Source: Hydrogenophaga sp. (GTDB taxonomy: Bacteria > Pseudomonadota > Gammaproteobacteria > Burkholderiales > Burkholderiaceae_C). Taken from it: 64,000 nt of DNA. Below are positions 60,838 to 64,000 of the stretch, one piece after another. The position numbers were made by a program, and so were the translations under genes. The stretch is from the NCBI RefSeq assembly GCF_026125785.1, contig NZ_JAHCKL010000010.1, forward strand, positions 1 through 64,000, read 5' to 3'. Position 1 is the first letter of the stretch; every line of letters begins with the position of its first letter. The notes below the pieces were generated by a model that saw only the letters and a program-made list of their open reading frames with translations, was not told the DNA's origin and did no database searches.

Positions 60838-61881
60838 ATGACCCCATCCGCCGCCCGCATGCCCGTCGCCGTCATTGGCGCGGGCGCCATTGGCCGCATG
60901 CACATCGAGCGCATGCTCCGCCACCCCGACGTGTCCGTTGCCGCCATCGCCGACCCCACCCCGGCCGCGCGCACGCTGGCCGAGAGCCTGGGCCTGGCCT
61001 GGTTCGCCGACCACCGCGAGCTGTTGGAGAAATCTCCCGCGCGCGCCGCCATCGTGGCCACGCCCAACCACACGCACGCCGACGTGGGCATCCACTGCAT
61101 CGAGCGCGGCCTGCCGGTGCTGATGGAAAAGCCCGTGGCCGACACCGTGGAAAACGCAGAGCGCCTCTGCCAGGCCGGCGAGCGCGCGGGCGTTCCCATC
61201 ATGGTCGGCCACCAGCGCCGACACAACCCCATCATCCAGCGCGCCCGCGCGCTGGTGAACGAAGGCGTTCTGGGCCGGCCCGTCAGCGTCAACGGCATGG
61301 CCACCTGGCTCAAGCCGGACAGCTATTTCGAACTCGCCTGGCGCCGCGAGAAGGGGGGCGGGCCGGTGCTGATCAACCTGATCCACGACCTGGATCTGCT
61401 GCGCTTCCTCGTCGGCGAGATCGACAGCGTGCAGGCCATCACCTCCAGCGCCGTTCGCGGCTACGAGGTCGAGGACACCGCCGCGGTGCTGCTGCGCTTC
61501 GCCAACGGCGCGCTCGGCACGCTCGCGGTCTCCGATGCCGCGGTGACACCCTGGAACTGGGACCTCGCGGCCGGCGAGGCAGCGCACTACGCCCAGGTGT
61601 CGGTGGACACCCATTTCCTCAGCGGCACCGAAGGCTCGCTCACCCTGCCCCGCCTCAACGTCTGGCGCTTTGACGGCCAGCGCGGCTGGCACGAACCCCT
61701 GACCCTGCAACGCAACATGCTGCACCGGCAGGACCCTTACATCGAGCAACTGCGCCACGTCCGGGCGGTGGCGGAAGGACGCGAGCAGCCGCTGTGCTCG
61801 GGCCGCGATGGGTTGCGAACCTTGCGCACGGCGCTGGCGGTGCATGAGGCAGCGGCCTCCGGGCGGGGGGTGGCGGTCTAG
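60838..61881 (+). CDS. Gfo/Idh/MocA family oxidoreductase
   Basis: A 347-residue NAD(P)-dependent dehydrogenase. The nucleotide loop is VAVIGAGAIGRMH near 10-22, the conserved E97-K98-P99 is in VLMEKPVAD, and the C-terminal active-site segment is GPVLINLIHDLDLLRFLVG near 176. Family members oxidise hydroxyl groups of sugars, inositols or other polyols. It is divergent from the KstD-like operon and convergent with the monooxygenase. The ATG at 60838 begins MTPSAARMPV; no strong ribosome site is visible. Confidence 0.92.
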   Translation: MTPSAARMPVAVIGAGAIGRMHIERMLRHPDVSVAAIADPTPAARTLAESLGLAWFADHRELLEKSPARAAIVATPNHTHADVGIHCIERGLPVLMEKPVADTVENAERLCQAGERAGVPIMVGHQRRHNPIIQRARALVNEGVLGRPVSVNGMATWLKPDSYFELAWRREKGGGPVLINLIHDLDLLRFLVGEIDSVQAITSSAVRGYEVEDTAAVLLRFANGALGTLAVSDAAVTPWNWDLAAGEAAHYAQVSVDTHFLSGTEGSLTLPRLNVWRFDGQRGWHEPLTLQRNMLHRQDPYIEQLRHVRAVAEGREQPLCSGRDGLRTLRTALAVHEAAASGRGVAV

Positions 61882-61894
61882 GGCCTGTTCACCC
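61881..61894. repeat. 14-base repeat GGGCCTGTTCACCC (copy 2)
   Basis: Identical to 56933-56946, starting directly at the end of the Gfo/Idh gene in front of a hairpin. Confidence 0.6.
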
Positions 61895-61899
61895 TATTC

Positions 61900-61962
61900 C
61901 CTGATGGTTGGGTTGTTGGGGTCTGCAAACCAGAACCACACCAACCACCCCCAAACATCAGG
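61900..61962. terminator. Stem-loop between convergent Gfo/Idh and monooxygenase genes
   Basis: CCTGATGGTTGGG (61900-61912) pairs with CCCAAACATCAGG (61950-61962) at 12 of 13 positions around a 37-base loop. The right arm includes the monooxygenase stop. There is no T run. Confidence 0.4.
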
Positions 61963-63586
61963 CCAACTCGAACCCCCGGTACCCCTGCGCGGCCACCTCG
62001 GTGACGATCTTCCGGTACGCCGGAACCCCGGCCACATACGGCATGAACACCCGCGGCTTGCCGGGCATGTTGGAGCCCATGTACCAGGAGTTGGCCGTCG
62101 GGTAGAGCGTGCGGTCAGCCACCTCATTGACGTGCCTCACCCACTCGTCCTCGGCCGACTGCAAGGCTTCGATGCGCTGCACGCCCTGGGTGCGGGCGTC
62201 CTGCAGGCACTGCGTGAGCCAGTCCACATGCAGTTCGATGGAGTGCACCATGTTGCTCAGCACCGAAGGGCTGCCGGGGCCGGCCAGGATGAACATGTTG
62301 GGAAAGCCCGCCACCGCGAGGCCCAGGTAGGTGCGTGGACCGTGTTCCCACTTGTCGCGCAGCGACACGCCGCCCACGCCACGCACGTCGATCGACTTGA
62401 GGGCCCCGGTCATGGCGTCGAAGCCGGTGGCGAACACGATCATGTCCAGCGGATAGTCCTTGCCCGAGCGGGTGCGCAACCCCGTGGGCGTGGCCTCCAC
62501 CAGCGGGTCGGCCTTGACGTCGACCAGGGACACGTTCGGGCGGTTGAAGGTCTGGTAGTAGTCCGAGTCGACGCACAGGCGCTTGGTGCCGAAGGGAAGG
62601 TCGTCCTTGGGGCACAGCAGCTCGGCCGTGGCGGGGTCCTTGACCGTTTCGCGGATCTTGCCGCGCACGAAGTCCGCGGCCTTCTCGTTGGACTGCTTGT
62701 TGACCATGAGGTCGTTGAAGGCACGCAGCATGCGGAAACCACCGCCCGCGCCCCGCCAGCGGAACTCGAACTCCTTGCGGCGCTCCTCGTCGTTCACCTC
62801 CATGGCCGACTTGTCGTTGGCGATCAGGAAGTGGCCGGTGTGCGTTTCCAGCGCGCGGGCTCGGCGCGCACCGTAGTGGGCCTTGACCTCTTTCAGTTGC
62901 TCTGCGGTGATGGGCTCGTTCTGCGCAGGCACGCTGTAGTTGGCGGTGCGCTGGAACACCGTGAGGTGCGCCGCGCGCGCCGCGATCTCCGGCGTCATCT
63001 GCACGCCGCTCGACCCCGTGCCGATGAGACCCACGCGTTTGCCGGCGAAGTTCACCCCGTCCAGCGGCCAGTTGGCGCTGTGGTGCCATTCACCCTGGAA
63101 ACGCTCCAGGCCCGGAAACTGCGGCGCCTGCGGGATCGACAGGCAGCCGGTGGCCATGATGCAGTAGGGAGCGACGAACCGCTCACCCGCCCCGGTGGTC
63201 ACGGTCCACAGACCGGACACCTCGTCGTAGACGGCGGAGGTCACGCGGGCGTTGAGCTGGATGTCGCGCCGCAGGTCGAAGCGGTCGACCACGTGGTTGA
63301 TGTAGCGCAGGATCTCCGGCTGCGGCGCGTAGCGCTCGGTCCAGTCCCATTCCTGCTGCAGTTCCTCGCTGAAGGAATAGGAGTAGTCCAGGCTCTCCAC
63401 GTCGCAGCGCGCACCGGGGTAGCGGTTCCAGTACCAGGTGCCGCCCACGCCGTCGCCGGCCTCCAGCACGCGGGCCGACAGGCCGATGCGGCGCAGGCTG
63501 TAGAGCTGGTAGATGCCGGCGAAACCGGCCCCCACCACGATGGCGTCCAGCCGGACGGGAGAGGATGGGGTGCTGTTCTCGCTCAC
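61958..63586 (-). CDS. Type I Baeyer-Villiger monooxygenase
   Basis: A 542-residue flavoprotein. The Baeyer-Villiger fingerprint FxGxxxHxxxWP is present as FQGEWHHSANWP (163-174), between the FAD loop VVGAGFAGIYQL (18-29) and the NADPH loop IGTGSSGVQM (188-197). GTWYWNRYPGARCDVES near 49-65 is the cyclohexanone-type signature with its catalytic Arg. It inserts oxygen next to a ketone, turning cyclic ketones into lactones or esters with NADPH and O2. It starts with GTG at 63586 behind AGGAGA; no ATG is available. It is divergent from an SDR. Confidence 0.95.
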   Translation of the reverse strand: MSENSTPSSPVRLDAIVVGAGFAGIYQLYSLRRIGLSARVLEAGDGVGGTWYWNRYPGARCDVESLDYSYSFSEELQQEWDWTERYAPQPEILRYINHVVDRFDLRRDIQLNARVTSAVYDEVSGLWTVTTGAGERFVAPYCIMATGCLSIPQAPQFPGLERFQGEWHHSANWPLDGVNFAGKRVGLIGTGSSGVQMTPEIAARAAHLTVFQRTANYSVPAQNEPITAEQLKEVKAHYGARRARALETHTGHFLIANDKSAMEVNDEERRKEFEFRWRGAGGGFRMLRAFNDLMVNKQSNEKAADFVRGKIRETVKDPATAELLCPKDDLPFGTKRLCVDSDYYQTFNRPNVSLVDVKADPLVEATPTGLRTRSGKDYPLDMIVFATGFDAMTGALKSIDVRGVGGVSLRDKWEHGPRTYLGLAVAGFPNMFILAGPGSPSVLSNMVHSIELHVDWLTQCLQDARTQGVQRIEALQSAEDEWVRHVNEVADRTLYPTANSWYMGSNMPGKPRVFMPYVAGVPAYRKIVTEVAAQGYRGFELA

Positions 63587-63634
63587 GGATGTCTCCTGGG
63601 TCGCGCGCCTGTCGGCGCGGCTAAAGGTCGTAGA

Positions 63635-63664
63635 ATTCTACTGGTAAGACCATTTCAACATCAA
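63635..63664 (-). promoter_or_regulatory. Monooxygenase promoter with operator in its spacer
   Basis: On the minus strand: -35 TTGATG (63664-63659), 18-base spacer, -10 TAGAAT (63640-63635). TGGTCTTACCA lies in the spacer, one base from the -10, as at 32107. A plus-strand TAGAAT (63631-63636) overlaps it. Confidence 0.5.
63642..63652. promoter_or_regulatory. Operator-like motif TGGTAAGACCA (8 of 8, exact)
   Basis: An exact match to TGGTNNGACCA and identical over 12 bases to the copy at 32107. It lies 56 bases before the monooxygenase start and 29 before the SDR start. Confidence 0.6.
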
Positions 63665-63681
63665 CCAAAACAGGAGATGCC

Positions 63682-64000
63682 ATGGACCTGAAGCTGACAG
63701 GACAACATGTGCTGATCACGGGGGGCAGCCGCGGCATCGGCCTGGCCTGCGCATTGGGCTTCCTGCGGGAGGGCGCCCGCGTGAGCATCGTGGGGCGCGA
63801 CACCACCCACCTGCAGACGGCACGGGAGACGCTGCACAAGGAGACCGGCCAGACCGTGGCCACGCACGCCGCCGACCTGAGCGACGCGCAGGCCGCCAGT
63901 GCGATGGTGGACTCGGTGGAACAGGCCGGCGGCCCGGTGGACGTGCTGGTGAACTCCGCGGGTGCGGCCCGGCTCACCCCGTTCGCCGAACTGAGTCCGG
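63682..64000 (+). CDS. Short-chain dehydrogenase/reductase, 5' part
   Basis: The right edge of the window cuts this gene after 106 codons. The visible part is a classical SDR start: LTGQHVLITGGSRGIGLA near residue 5-22 (TGxxxGIG), DLSDAQAASAM near 66 and VDVLVNSAGAARLTPF near 86-101 with NSAG in place of NNAG. The catalytic YxxxK lies beyond the window. The ATG at 63682 has an AGGAG site. It is divergent from the Baeyer-Villiger monooxygenase and shares its operator, so it probably makes that enzyme's ketone from an alcohol, or acts on its product (inference). Confidence 0.92.
   Translation, partial: MDLKLTGQHVLITGGSRGIGLACALGFLREGARVSIVGRDTTHLQTARETLHKETGQTVATHAADLSDAQAASAMVDSVEQAGGPVDVLVNSAGAARLTPFAELSP

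Overview
The window is dense, GC-rich bacterial chromosome (about 61 protein genes, one tRNA, almost no gap above 250 bases). Short ATGA overlaps, AGGAG ribosome sites, many Bug-type and TRAP-type substrate-binding proteins, and the housekeeping neighbourhood (valS, a TusA-like gene, a NUDIX gene, cysM, tRNA-Leu, a ferredoxin-reductase gene) suggest a betaproteobacterium of the order Burkholderiales, most likely Comamonadaceae. The genus is not proven by anything I can read here. I see no prophage, insertion sequence, integrase or CRISPR array.

Region 1 (1-11.1 kb) is stress and maintenance. It holds the 3' end of a deacetylase gene, a Tat-exported ferritin-like protein facing an ECF sigma/anti-sigma pair, an overlapping three-gene operon (yaaA, a prolyl-hydroxylase-like gene, queF), a rubrerythrin / Fe-S oxidoreductase / DUF3501 set, and a small aromatic-ring oxidation cluster (VOC protein, flavoprotein hydroxylase, DUF2783). 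Region 2 (11.2-19.3 kb) is housekeeping: valS, an unusual 2-hydroxyacid dehydrogenase, a TusA-like protein, NUDIX, cysM, tRNA-Leu(CAA), a nucleotide-binding epimerase-like gene and a 2Fe-2S flavoprotein reductase. Region 3 (19.3-25 kb) has a Bug protein, a complete TRAP transporter and a Do-type periplasmic protease.

Region 4 (25-64 kb) looks like a large catabolic island built from several transcription units. It contains a quinone-oxidoreductase-like gene; a TauD-type dioxygenase, aldehyde dehydrogenase and Bug protein beside a TetR regulator; an aldo/keto reductase and SDR; a duplicated (amidohydrolase + Bug) module; a tandem pair of BKACE genes with an SDR; and a second TRAP transporter. 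It continues with an operon of fused acyl-CoA dehydrogenase, Bug, class II aldolase, CoA-transferase and SDR facing a LysR regulator; a nitronate-monooxygenase-like / crotonase / thiolase-like operon facing a MarR regulator and a ketopantoate-reductase-like gene; and an isomerase, PRISE-type enone reductase and ketosteroid-dehydrogenase-like operon facing a Gfo/Idh gene. The window ends with a Baeyer-Villiger monooxygenase facing a truncated SDR gene.

The enzyme set (CoA transfer, double-domain acyl-CoA dehydrogenase, crotonase, thiolase-like protein, ketosteroid-type dehydrogenase, enone reductase, Baeyer-Villiger monooxygenase, BKACE) fits breakdown of cyclic ketones such as steroids, terpenoids or alicyclic acids, with uptake by periplasmic binding proteins. 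The substrate is inference. A recurring operator-like motif, TGGTNNGACCA or close variants, lies just upstream of eight of the island's genes. At two places 31 kb apart the same 12-mer sits in the same position between -35 and -10 boxes, which suggests one regulator ties the island together.
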